The position numbers were made by a program, and so were the translations under genes. Below, piece by piece: positions 23,325 to 32,364 of a stretch of 64,000 nucleotides of DNA. The first letter of the stretch is position 1. The number at the start of each line of letters is the position of its first letter. The notes under the pieces are model-generated. The model saw only the letters and a program-made list of their open reading frames with translations. It made no database searches and was not told the DNA's origin. This stretch comes from Rhynchopus sp. YZ270_cl-10 (Eukaryota > Euglenozoa > Diplonemea > Diplonemida > Diplonemidae), in NCBI GenBank assembly GCA_964035575.1, contig OZ037870.1:496001-560000 (forward strand). The letters are read 5' to 3'.

Positions 23325-24105
23325 ATGGCAAGTCGGCGTGCCATCACACCGCCCTTGAGACCTGATGGGGTTGACACCGACGTTCCTGCTACGACTGCAC
23401 GGACACAACAAGGCGAGAAGATTGACGCCCAGCAAGTCAACACACGCCGGTTGGTATGTCTTTCGCGGGCTCCCCCCGCTCCCCCTCTTCCCTGCTGATT
23501 TTGTCTCCTTTCAATTGGTGTCAGAGAAGAAACGATGGTTCGATCGTTAAAGTTATTCGGGTTGAAATCAATATGGTGAAATCAACGTATTTTCATACCA
23601 AATACATAGCTATTATTTCCACAGTTTTAGATTTTTCCGCTCTTCTCTTAATTTTCTATAATCAAAAACCCGACCAGCTGATGATGGGCAATCATGGCTA
23701 AGCTTTGACCAAAACTTCAACACACAGACTATCATTCTTCTTGCGATCGTTGCGGTGATTGGTGGGTTTACGTTTCTGTCACGACTAGGGCCTGGGGAGT
23801 CTGCAGTGGATGTAAAGACAGGGACTGACGATGTGACAGATGTGACAACCGCCACGACGCTGGTGGCGGAACGGAAGCCGGCCAACACTACAAAGGGGAC
23901 CACACCACCGGGGGTGGAAGGGGCCGCAAAGACGAAGGCAAAAACGGATTCGGAAACGCTCTCAAAGGGGAAGTCCAAAGGCAAGTCTACACCTGCCCCT
24001 CCCACTCCCCTGCCCGACCTTCCTGTCGGGTCAGACTCTATGTCGAGCAGTGGTAGCGACGACACCATATCAGGCAACAAAGTCAAGAAGACGAAAGGGA
24101 GTTGA
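23325..24105 (+). CDS. Two-exon single-pass membrane protein, family not recognised
   Basis: Proposed exons 23325-23453 and 23728-24105 with a 274-nt intron (GTATGT...CACACAG), both phase 0, giving 168 residues. Exon 1 encodes a hydrophilic 43-residue N-terminus (MASRRAITPPLRPDG...). Exon 2 opens with a transmembrane helix, TIILLAIVAVIGGFTFL (44-60), followed by about 105 residues rich in Thr, Ser, Lys and Gly, ending in KKTKGS. No signal peptide is apparent; the helix lies in the first half, so the long tail is on the opposite side from the N-terminus. A nearer acceptor (CCAG at 23677) gives the wrong phase, so I prefer 23727. Function unknown. Confidence 0.6.
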
Positions 24106-25070
24106 ACACCTTAGTTCAGAAGGAGTACGTCGGGTAGGAGGGGTGGGGGGGAAGGGGAGAGGGAGGGGTATACCAATGATTCCGAGCTTCGTTGGGGAAA
24201 TTTTGGAGATTTTAAAGGGCTCAAAAAGACCTATTATCCTAGCACTATATCGCACACCCCGCGTCATCACCACCTGATTATGACCCCTATATTGAGATGC
24301 ACAAACTGCGAACCGCACAGCGCGCAAAATGGCTGTGACACGCAGCTTAACACATCTCTTGCAAAAGCGTTTGGGCCTGCAACGTTCCCCAATATAGATG
24401 TGGCATTTGTCGTGCACAAGCCAGGTTCACCAAGTACAAGCCGTTTGGACTGATGATGATGATAACATTGCGCCCAAGGAGAGAGACCTCGCAAATTGCT
24501 CGATTCATGGCAGACTTCAAGCTTCCAAATGATTGCATCAAAGACATGGACCTGAAAGACAAAACTTTCAAGTGTGAAACCGGGAAGGCTTCTCTACATT
24601 CCAAACTGAATTGAGGGATCTCTTTCAACTGATATTTGGTGTTGCGGAGCAGAGCGACGACATCATGAAGGGATGGGATACACATACAGTCAACTTCCTT
24701 CTAGCACCACGAGCAATTGCGCGCAACATGAACGGCAGAACATTTCCTCTAGAATGATCAATCTAGCGCCTGACTCAAAATCATTTATTATGGGGTCCGC
24801 TGCTGTCGTTGACAATATCGCATATGCTGACCTTCACGTTCACTTCGACTAAGACGAGCCTGCGCCAAACGCGCTAAAAGAACCCCCACTCACCCGTCCA
24901 CCCACCCATAATAACAAAATAGAATGGCAGGGTTCTTTGTGTGCTACTGTTTGCCCTCCTCCCAACCACCGTTCCTCCCAATAAGAACAGACAGCGTTAT
25001 TTACACCCCCTTACACCAGCCCACGCCCAAATTTGTAAAGAATCATTTTTTTCTTAAAAGAAAACGAACC
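24106..25070. other. Spacer holding a degraded coding stretch
   Basis: It contains the coding remnant at 24230-24865. At 24215 is a string like the ends of the 21916 element (TAAAGGGCTC...GACCTATTATCC), with no partner end seen. The last 180 bases are AT- and C-rich leader to the LC8 gene. Confidence 0.45.
24230..24865 (+). pseudogene. Degraded coding region, family not recognised
   Basis: Codon-like stretches in more than one frame suggest an old protein-coding sequence that no longer reads through. Recognisable protein-like pieces include MADFKLPNDCIKDMD and FGVAEQSDDIMKGWDTH. No family could be named and no inverted or direct terminal repeats frame it clearly. It looks broken in several places. 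Confidence 0.4.
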
Positions 25071-25838
25071 ATGGTAGAAGCTACAGTGAGACACACTGAC
25101 ATGAGTCATGAGATGCAGCAAGATGCTGTGGATTGTGCAGCACATGTATATGCACCCCACCCACCCCCCATCCCTGTCTCTGCCGCCTCCTGCCTCATTT
25201 TTGTACGGAGTCTAATAATTTTAGAAGTCTTTGATGACACATTCATCTTTCAAGTTGTTATTTGTTTTCATTTTTACCTTTCTTATCGTCTCATTCAAAG
25301 ATTCTTTTGCCACCTTCTTCCTCACAGGCACTGGAGCGTTTCTCAGAGCAGAAGGCGATTGCGCAGTTTATAAAGAAAGAATTCGATTCGAAATATAGTG
25401 CAAAATGGCACGTAGTGGTTGGGCGGGAGTTCGGATCCTACGTCACACACGAAGTGAAGGTATGGCTGGGGGATTTAGAAGGGGGAACATGCGTGGAGAC
25501 GGACCTACAAAGGGTCTTGCTGGGGGAAGATGTCTCCCCTCTTCAACCTTACTCCAAACGGCTTCCTAGAAGTTACTTTTTTTTTCCTTTCGCAATGTTA
25601 TGTACAGTTTCAAAACGTGTTGGTTGTCCTCAAGGCTCTAATATTTACTGTATACCTTCGGGTGCATTTTTCGTATCCTCTTTGTCTTCTTTTCGTATAG
25701 AAAATAATGGATATGAAATAACTGTTTACCTTACAGGACTTCAGCTACTTTTTTATCGGCGAACTCGCGTTTTTGATATGGCGGACGCAACCCGAACAGA
25801 ATGTACGAATGGTGCAAGCAGAAGACTCTTCTAATTGA
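25071..25838 (+). CDS. DYNLL: Dynein light chain LC8 (DYNLL type), three exons
   Basis: Hub protein and light chain of cytoplasmic and axonemal dynein, 102 residues (typical LC8 is 89). Exons 25071-25145, 25328-25459 and 25737-25838; introns of 182 nt (GTATAT...CACAG) and 277 nt (GTATGG...TACAG), all phase 0. The joined protein has the family landmarks in order: [18 protein letters not shown] (10-27), [15 protein letters not shown] (39-53), [14 protein letters not shown] (56-69) and [16 protein letters not shown] (71-86), matching canonical [18 protein letters not shown] and the final beta strand that forms the dimer and binds partner peptides. The extra 16 residues are a polar C-terminal tail. 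This supports a flagellated or dynein-using cell. The exon joins are certain in frame and homology. Confidence 0.93.
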
Positions 25839-26182
25839 AGCAATAACCCTTTCCCCTTCTCTTCTCCTGCTTCCAACACACAAATTTACATTTGCCCGCC
25901 CCTGCCCCCCGCCCTCAGTAATAGATCCAAGCTAAAAAAAAGGCCTTTCCCGAAACCCTCCAATTTATGAACCTTCCTCCATCCTTATTTTCTCTTCCAT
26001 TTCAAAACAGAAAACCAAAAAAAAAGGTAGACATCGGAAGGTGCCTGTGTGCCCTGCACGAAATACACAACACTACCCTTTTGGATTAAAAAAAACTCTT
26101 TAAGAGTTTTCCTGCGAATTTTATTCTTTCTCTTTCCCTTTTTTTTCTTCTTCCATATATTTTATTTTTTGTGACATAAATA
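25839..26182. other. Spacer
   Basis: C/T-rich then AT-rich, no coding signal; 3' end of the LC8 gene and leader of the next gene. Confidence 0.45.
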
Positions 26183-27324
26183 ATGTTTGACTGGCTCATT
26201 GGTGGCAGTGATTTAGAGGTGCGTTCTGCACCGAGACTGCGGTCTGTACGGAAATGCACACCACAGTCTGTTGAGGGGTTTAAAACAGAGAACGCACAGT
26301 TACGGAAATGCAATGCAACTTTGTTGAAACAGCTGCATGCAGCTGAGGCACGTATAGAAGAGTTAGAGCGGAGGGTGGAGAGGACCCCGCCGTTGCAGCC
26401 GCGGCAGACGGAAATAAATCAGCATGCTTTTGGCGCAACTCTGACACAGCTGGCAGAGGTCGAGAAGGCGTTACTAGCACGCACAGAGGAGTGGGAACGT
26501 CTCTCCCTCCAGCCTCTCTCCGGATGCATAAAAAAGATTGCGGAGAGAAGTGAAGCGCTCCTGCAGAGAGAGGGGGGCGATGCCGTCTTGCCACCACACA
26601 TCGTCCCCACGCCGTGTCGACAGGTCGAAGCGACGGTGCTACCTCCACTGCAGCCCACCACAAAACGTTATTGTATTATATTCGATGTTGACGAGACGCA
26701 GGTGCATTTCTCGTTAGAGACCTTCCCCGCTCATAGGGCAGAGCTGCGGTTTCGTGAGGGTATGTTGATTTTTAAGGATAGATCAGGGTTGGGAGGTTGG
26801 TTCATGTTGTGTAAATTAATGGTAAGGATATTGTCATATTCAAAAAAACTGCAGGCATAGAAAATATGCTGTCACGTCTGTGCAAGCTGCACGACACTGT
26901 TGAGTTGGGGATGTGGACTGCTGGGGTGCCACGCTATGCGATAGCGGTGCGAGAGTTGCTGTCGATGATCGCGCGACAGGCGCATGTATTTGACTGGACG
27001 ATAGCAAGGGATTCGTCGTGGTTTGCTGGGGGTGTGAAGAAGGATTTATCGGTCCTTGGAAGGGATGTGAGCAGAACGCTGTTGATCGAGAACTCACACC
27101 GTGTGGTGGTGCAGAAGGAGTGCACGCTGATTGTGCCCAACTTCTACGCAGTGCACAAAGACGCATGCGACAGAACGTTAGCCACCGTCGCCTCTCTCGT
27201 CGAAGAGCTCTGTGAGTCCAATGGCGACGAAACCGTTCCGCAGTTCTTGGCAAAGAAGGCAGCAGAAGGGGTAATACACTGCCAAGGCGGGTTCTACCAT
27301 GTACCGGCTGTCATGGGAAGGTGA
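26183..27324 (+). CDS. FCP1/SCP-like (NIF) HAD phosphatase with coiled-coil N-terminus
   Basis: Predicted Mg-dependent protein phosphatase of the CTD-small-phosphatase group, 348 residues. Exons 26183-26759 and 26855-27324; the 95-nt intron starts GTATGT and ends CTGCAG, and the split glycine codon restores the family reading RFREGIENMLSRLCKL. Residues 34-68 are a short coiled coil (ENAQLRKCNATLLKQL...). The catalytic motif is FDVDET (167-172; nucleophile D168, general acid D170, DxDxT form). Next come ELGMWTAGVPRYA (209-221), equivalent to the family's EIVVFTAS...YA, then GGVKKDLSVLGRDVSR (251-266) with the phosphate-binding Lys, and LLIENSH (268-274), where most relatives have DNSP. The N-terminal 160 residues are unlike ordinary SCPs. 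Substrate unknown. A GTGAGG at the stop could mark another donor site, so a further exon is possible. Confidence 0.85.
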
Positions 27325-27578
27325 GGGATCGATGTGTGTTTCATAGACTTTGCATAAACCTTGCATAAAAAGAGTGCATCGAGAATCCTTTTATCAAAAC
27401 GTTCTGACTCAGCACCTCACAGCTAAGGGAATTCCCCCCCACTAGACCCTATTGAGATTTTTGACATATTCTCCCTCCTCTCCTTTATTTCATCCCTTCG
27501 CCTGATTCCCTTCACATACATCACCTCTAGGAACAACCCCCCTACCCTTTTCCTCAAATGATTTGGTTGACGGTGTAG
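27325..27578. other. Short spacer
   Basis: C/T-rich, no gene; 254 bases between two genes on the same strand. Confidence 0.4.
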
Positions 27579-28010
27579 ATGGGGTGTGCGGGATCGAAGA
27601 AGGCGGGTGGTGCGCCCCCGCCTATTCGGAAGGCAGTGTTGACAAGGGAGGAGGCGGTGCAGAAGGTGTTGGAGGAAGGGCAGGAGTTGTGCGAGGATGC
27701 GGCTCGGAACCGGGAGGAGGTGATGGCGATGCTGGATGCGAATGGGGTGTTACGCAGACAGCACGGCTTTGGGTATCCGTACAACGCAACTGAGGCAGGT
27801 ACAGACCACGGCCATGACGATGTCACAACCTGCGCACCCACCAGCACCATGACCGTCAACGACCTCTCTGTCGCCATCCCCATCGACCCTGGCTCCTGCA
27901 TAATGTTCCTCCCTCAAGACTACATGGAGCACGCAGGCGAGCAGGAAATCATCGCTGAAGGCTGGGCCGTAAAATCCACCTCAATCTGCCATCCTGCTGA
28001 TTCACCATAG
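27579..28010 (+). CDS. Small acylated protein (MGC N-terminus), family not recognised
   Basis: 143 residues, single exon. It begins MGCAGSKKAGG: Gly2 with Ser6 fits N-myristoylation and Cys3 fits palmitoylation, so the protein is probably tethered to the cytosolic face of a membrane. Residues 18-55 form an amphipathic, charged helix (REEAVQKVLEEGQELCEDAARNRE region). The C-terminal half is a mixed, Asp/Pro/Thr-containing segment without a clear motif. It sits 254 bp after the phosphatase gene and before two channel genes, one of which also starts with an MGxC-type acylation motif. Function unknown; coding status is supported by codon-like GC content and composition. Confidence 0.68.
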   Translation: MGCAGSKKAGGAPPPIRKAVLTREEAVQKVLEEGQELCEDAARNREEVMAMLDANGVLRRQHGFGYPYNATEAGTDHGHDDVTTCAPTSTMTVNDLSVAIPIDPGSCIMFLPQDYMEHAGEQEIIAEGWAVKSTSICHPADSP

Positions 28011-28411
28011 CCTTGACATCTACTCTCATGGAGTAGAGAGAGAGAACGCATGAGAGAAGTGGGTGACAGCTTCACCATAGAATGAACGTCGAATGAGGAA
28101 TGGAAATGGAAAAAAAAGGGGGGGTTTTTATCATTTCCTGAATGTGAGTGGGGTGGAAAGGGGAGGAAGAGAGGGGAGGAGGGGGGAGAGGGCTTTATTT
28201 CTCTGCAGGTTTGCTTCTCATAGTAGTGGTGCAGATTTGTGGCGGGGTGGGTTCTTTTATAGTGTTCCAATTTTGTATCATTTTCTTATGTGCATAGGAT
28301 TTGCCTCTCCCGAATCCTGATCCTTTCTTAAATCTCTGAAGCAGTCTTCCTCAAAGAAGGAAAAAAAGCTGTAATCCTGTGATTCGTTTTATTTAACCAA
28401 GCAATCCTTTT

Positions 28412-28442
28412 AAGGTGACTAACTGGACTTAGATCCACCTTA
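28412..28442 (+). repeat. SR-C hairpin repeat, copy 1
   Basis: Outer stem AAGGTG/CACCTT, inner stem CTAA/TTAG. Here the outer pair is G-C where other copies have G-U or A-U. Confidence 0.7.
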
Positions 28443-28461
28443 CCAACTTTTCTGGTAACAT

Positions 28462-28500
28462 ACCAAAGTACACTGTCACGAGAGGGCTTTGTATTTCAAC
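28462..28500 (+). repeat. SR-H repeat, copy 2
   Basis: AGTACACTGTCACGAGAGGG then CTTTGTATTTCAACTTT, closely matching 20424 and 35252. Confidence 0.75.
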
Positions 28501-28776
28501 TTTCGTTTCTTTTGTGTTACGGATAGTGGGTGGTGAGGGGAAGGCAAAAAACAGCCTTTTATACTACACCCTACACCCCTTTTCCTTCTCCCAGGTTTCA
28601 CCGAGTGTATCACACCCTTTTTTTTTTTTTGTGCAATTATTTAGAGTTTGGGTGTATTTATGTTGTGTTCGATTCCTCCGTGCATTCGTGTGAAAAAAAT
28701 TACAGGGGTCAAAATTACAAAGTCTTTCTCTTTTGATGTTGGTCAGATCTCTCTCGGAGGGACACGCTTTTTTTCT

Positions 28777-28846
28777 GTTTGTGCTTTCATCTGGATGGCT
28801 GGCATCGTACAGTAGGTCAGTCAGAGGTGTGCCTGCATCAGTAACT
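28777..28846 (+). repeat. SR-I repeat, copy 1
   Basis: GTGCTTTCATCTGGATGGC, TGGCATCGTACAGTAGGTCA and GTGTGCCTGCATCAGTAAC in order; matches six further copies. Confidence 0.8.
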
Positions 28847-29399
28847 ATTCCTTTGTTTGCATCCGCCACGAAGGATCTGCGTATCAACTTCACTTTTCTT
28901 TTTAGTATTTGCGCCTGCATCAGAGGTGTCTGTAGTGGCTACCATTTTGTTCTTTTTTTCGTTCTTTATACTCCGGAGACCTTTTTTTAAACATCTGTCT
29001 TGTCTCCTCTCTCTCTCCTCCCTATCCTCTTACCTATAGAAAACGAATGCAACCTTTCACCTCATATTTGCTTTGTCTCTTGCGTCTAAGTATTTTTTTT
29101 TTTTTTTGGCGAAAATGAAGTTTTGACCTTTGGTCAGTTCTATCGCACAGCCCTTGCGTCACCCTTTTTTTCTGTTTGTATCCACTTTGTATCAACCTTC
29201 CCTTTCCCCCTTTACACCACACCCTTCAGCCTTAAAAAAGACCATGAATGAAGGCCCCACCCCTTCCCGCACAACGGGCGAGCACATCGCTACCTAGCGG
29301 GAGTAGCACTTAAAAAAGGCCACGCTGTGCTGTCCTTCTCCTTCCTATTCTCTCTCCCTTCCCCTCATATACGCTACCGTTTGGTGACTTTAGCCCATA

Positions 29400-31439
29400 A
29401 TGTCTCATGTCCTCACCACAGTGCCAACGCAGATGGCACGACAGCTTGCACACTGGGAGACGGAAGGAGTCATGGAGATCCTGAAGGGCCCTGTATACGA
29501 GGCTGTGGACCGTGTGAAGGTGCTTGTCAGCAAGAAGCCGGAGCTGGTTGCAGCGAACCTTCCTGTGCGGGATAACGTGGGTGCCTGCCTGCTGCATTGG
29601 TGCATCATACAGACAGGGATCTCAAGCAACCCGGCAGCAGACCTTGTCATTCAACACCTGGTCCAGTACCATTGGGAGTCTGTCATAGACGTGCCCTACA
29701 AAGAACCGGGCCGGCATGTGGGTCTGTTTGATGGGGAGACTGCCCTGCATCTTGCAGTTGTGTTTGGCGACACAGACCTGTTAGACCTTCTTCTCGAACA
29801 CAACGCAGACACCAGTGCACGTGCCTACGGAAGCTTCTTTTCCCCAACAGGGCTCATCTACTTTGGTGAATACGCACTCTCCTTTGCAGTCACCTGCGGG
29901 CAAGACAGCTCAGCAGAAATCCTATTACGCGGCGATCCAGCAACATGCGCAAGGCTTCTCACCAACCGAGATTCTTTCGGAAACACAGTAATACACATTG
30001 CCGCCATCCACCGCAGAAAGACGTCCCTCAAGTGGCTGTTGGAGAAATGCGTCGAAAACGAGGTGTTGCAGCAGGACCGCATCGAGCCTATGTCCTGGCA
30101 GGGCTACACCGGTCTCACGCCGTTGGGGCTGTGCACGGTGCTTTCTCACAAAGACGATGGCGATATGTTTGCGTTCATCATCGATATGATGAGCCGTGTG
30201 GAGTGGGTGTTCGGACGCATTAAGTGTGTGTCACTCCCTCTCGAGCAGATCGACACAGTTGCGCTGGACCCTGCAGCGCCGCAGTACGTCTCGATTCTGT
30301 CGCTCATCCTCTGCAAGAAGATTACCTGTCTCATAGATAACACCTTCGTTGTCGGCATTCTGGAGGAAAAGTGGAAGCAGTATGGCCGCTCCTGTCTCTT
30401 GTTCTCCTTTGTGTGCTATGTGTTGCGGGTGGTGCTGACAACGTGGCTGTCGCTTGAGTACAAACAGCACCACATAGACGAGGCATTTGACAACGAAACC
30501 AGTGTGGACCCGCCTGACGTGCTGATGGCGTTGGAGTGGATGTGCTTCTTCGATGCGCTCATACAGACGGTGACGGTGCTGCTGGACTTCTATGGGTGCT
30601 ACTGCGAAGGGATGGTCGTGTCGCGCATCATACGTGAGGCAACGTACATCTCCGGTGTGCCCACATCGCCTGTCCCTGACGACAACCACAGCGTGCTGGA
30701 CCACATCACATCGCCAAAGACGTTTATGAAGTACAACTCAGTGCACCGTCTCGAAAACCTCTTGATGAACACACCAATGTCGGAGCCCGACATCCTGGCG
30801 ACGCTCTCAAATGTGCTCATCTGTGTGCACACGATGCTGTTTGTCAGCTCGCCACGGACCAGCGAAGCGTCGACGTATTCACTGTGCTTTGCCGTGATAC
30901 TGATGTGGTGCTCTTCGGTCAAATACACAGAATTCCACCAGTCATTGGGGCAGTTCACGAGGCTCTTTATTGGCGCCTTGACACGCGAACTGCCGTCGTT
31001 TCTTGCGATATTTATGGTGTTGTTGTTTGGGTTTTCCAGTGGGGTGCATCTGCTTATTGAGCAGGATGACGGCTACCACCTGCACGAATCGTTTGACTAC
31101 ATGCTGAAGATGTCCTTTGGCCTCGTTGACGCGCGCGGGGTGGGCTATTTCCAGAGCTCTGGGTCCTGGGTGGTGGCTCTCCTTTCGATTGTGTTTCTTG
31201 TGGTGACGGTCTTCATCCTTTGCAACCTATTGATGGCTGTTTTTGTACGGGGCCTGACAGAAGCCCGCGAAACCGCACTGCGGGACTGGCACATGGCACG
31301 TGGCCGCTCCATTCTCCTCGTCGAGCGACGCCTAAAGCTTCTCTTCCCTTTTTTTGCAAACCATCTCAGGGTCAACCACAACTCAGGAGATGGCAAACTA
31401 AGTCACAGATTTGTCCACATTTATGAAAGCACGGAATAA
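29400..31439 (+). CDS. TRPV-like ankyrin-repeat cation channel 1
   Basis: 679 residues, single exon. Predicted tetrameric cation channel of the TRP superfamily. The N-terminal ankyrin domain (about 55-265) contains DGETALHLAV (111-120), the TRPV-type finger region ARAYGSFFSPTGLIYFGEY (140-158) running into ALSFA (159-163), and RDSFGNTVIHIAAIH (190-204); animal TRPV channels have near-identical YYGEHPLSFAA and DSLGNTVLH segments. Six membrane helices follow: about 331-351, 378-400, 463-484, 491-510, 531-553 and 589-617, with a pore loop near 567-577 (MLKMSFGLVD). A TRP-box-like RSILLVERRLKLLFP (636-650) lies after helix 6. The C-terminus is short, ending at 679. A paralogue lies 926 bp downstream. 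TRPV-like identity is strong; ion selectivity and stimulus are unknown. Confidence 0.9.
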   Translation: MSHVLTTVPTQMARQLAHWETEGVMEILKGPVYEAVDRVKVLVSKKPELVAANLPVRDNVGACLLHWCIIQTGISSNPAADLVIQHLVQYHWESVIDVPYKEPGRHVGLFDGETALHLAVVFGDTDLLDLLLEHNADTSARAYGSFFSPTGLIYFGEYALSFAVTCGQDSSAEILLRGDPATCARLLTNRDSFGNTVIHIAAIHRRKTSLKWLLEKCVENEVLQQDRIEPMSWQGYTGLTPLGLCTVLSHKDDGDMFAFIIDMMSRVEWVFGRIKCVSLPLEQIDTVALDPAAPQYVSILSLILCKKITCLIDNTFVVGILEEKWKQYGRSCLLFSFVCYVLRVVLTTWLSLEYKQHHIDEAFDNETSVDPPDVLMALEWMCFFDALIQTVTVLLDFYGCYCEGMVVSRIIREATYISGVPTSPVPDDNHSVLDHITSPKTFMKYNSVHRLENLLMNTPMSEPDILATLSNVLICVHTMLFVSSPRTSEASTYSLCFAVILMWCSSVKYTEFHQSLGQFTRLFIGALTRELPSFLAIFMVLLFGFSSGVHLLIEQDDGYHLHESFDYMLKMSFGLVDARGVGYFQSSGSWVVALLSIVFLVVTVFILCNLLMAVFVRGLTEARETALRDWHMARGRSILLVERRLKLLFPFFANHLRVNHNSGDGKLSHRFVHIYESTE

Positions 31440-31741
31440 ATAACAAACCGCCCCTCCCTCCCCCACCCGATGAGTACTATTTACATTCGTACATTATTTA
31501 CATATCGACTATTTGTTTAGATTAACTAAATTCGTCCATTCTCCATTTCTCAGGATGCACCCCACTCTGCTGGCGCCCCACCCCTGATAGGCTATAGTAG
31601 TAGACCGATGCTGTCCGCCAGGACACGAGGCTTTTTGAGTTATTTACGTGATAAAATGTCCCCCTCCTGTTTGGGATGGAGCAATGCTTGTGTACCTGCA
31701 TACCCTCCCTCGTGGTAACTGTGTGTTTGCCAATGAAGTGC

Positions 31742-31812
31742 TCTCTGGGGGTTCGATAACCCGCGGAGAACCAAGTGCCTGCGTCCGATAACCGGCGAGG
31801 TGTTTTGCACTT
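31742..31812 (+). repeat. SR-D repeat with B-box-like hairpin, copy 1
   Basis: Hairpin with GGGTTCGATAACCC at its tip (31742-31769), then AAGTGCCTGCGTCC and GAGGTGTTTTGCACTT, whose ends pair AAGTGC/GCACTT. The same two-part arrangement recurs at 61409-61469. Confidence 0.78.
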
Positions 31813-31924
31813 TCAGCGTCTCTTTTTCTCTGACGTTTTTCTATTGTCAGTTTAAATGAGAAGATATTTTTAAAGATAGTTGGAGGGGTGTAAGTTTTCA
31901 CTATTTTTCATCATTTTTTTTCTT

Positions 31925-31992
31925 CGAAATGGATGTAGGACTGCATGGTTGGGGTCCACCCTGGTGCACCAAGGTATTTCAAGTCAACCTTT
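31925..31992 (+). repeat. SR-H repeat, copy 3 (shortened)
   Basis: ATGGATGTAGGACTGCATGG, GGGGTCCACC and TATTTCAAGTCAACC; lacks the central GTACACTG block of other copies but has the palindrome TGGTGCACCA in its place. Confidence 0.65.
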
Positions 31993-32364
31993 TTTTCCGA
32001 CTTGTCAAAATACACGATCTTATAAACCTTCCTTTCAGTTTTGGTTTTGTGCAAACTGTTTTCACAGTTGATGCCGTTTTATTGGGGACTCCTATAATCC
32101 AGATATACCCTCATGTTATTAGAGAATAATTTATATGTCTTTCTCTCTCTTTCTCTCTTCCCCTTCCCTTCCACCTTTTAGTTATTTCCAGAAAAACCCC
32201 GAAAAAAAAGCGATCATTTTTTTAAACAAATCTCCACCTCTCCCTTCCACCCCCACCCCCCACCCCCCACCCCCTTTGTTTTATTACAGAAACTCAACGA
32301 AAGCAAAAAATAAGCGTAATAACACTGTGTTGAGATTGTCAAATAAAATCACACTCACCCCGCG

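Larger units (their letters stand above)
28011..29399. other. Spacer with short interspersed repeats
   Basis: No gene seen. It holds SR-C (28412), SR-H (28462) and SR-I (28777), all on the + strand, and T-runs at 28617-28632 and 29092-29108. Confidence 0.55.
31440..32364. other. Spacer between the TRPV-like genes
   Basis: No gene. It holds an SR-D hairpin pair (31742-31812) and SR-H (31925), then CT-rich leader of the second channel gene. Confidence 0.55.

Noticed and set aside
23678-24105. Acceptor at 23677 for exon 2 of the 23325 gene
   Set aside because: It leaves exon 2 out of phase with exon 1; the acceptor at 23727 keeps frame.
31742-31769. tRNA gene
   Set aside because: Only a T-arm-like hairpin is present; no acceptor, D or anticodon arm could be fitted around it or the copy at 61409.
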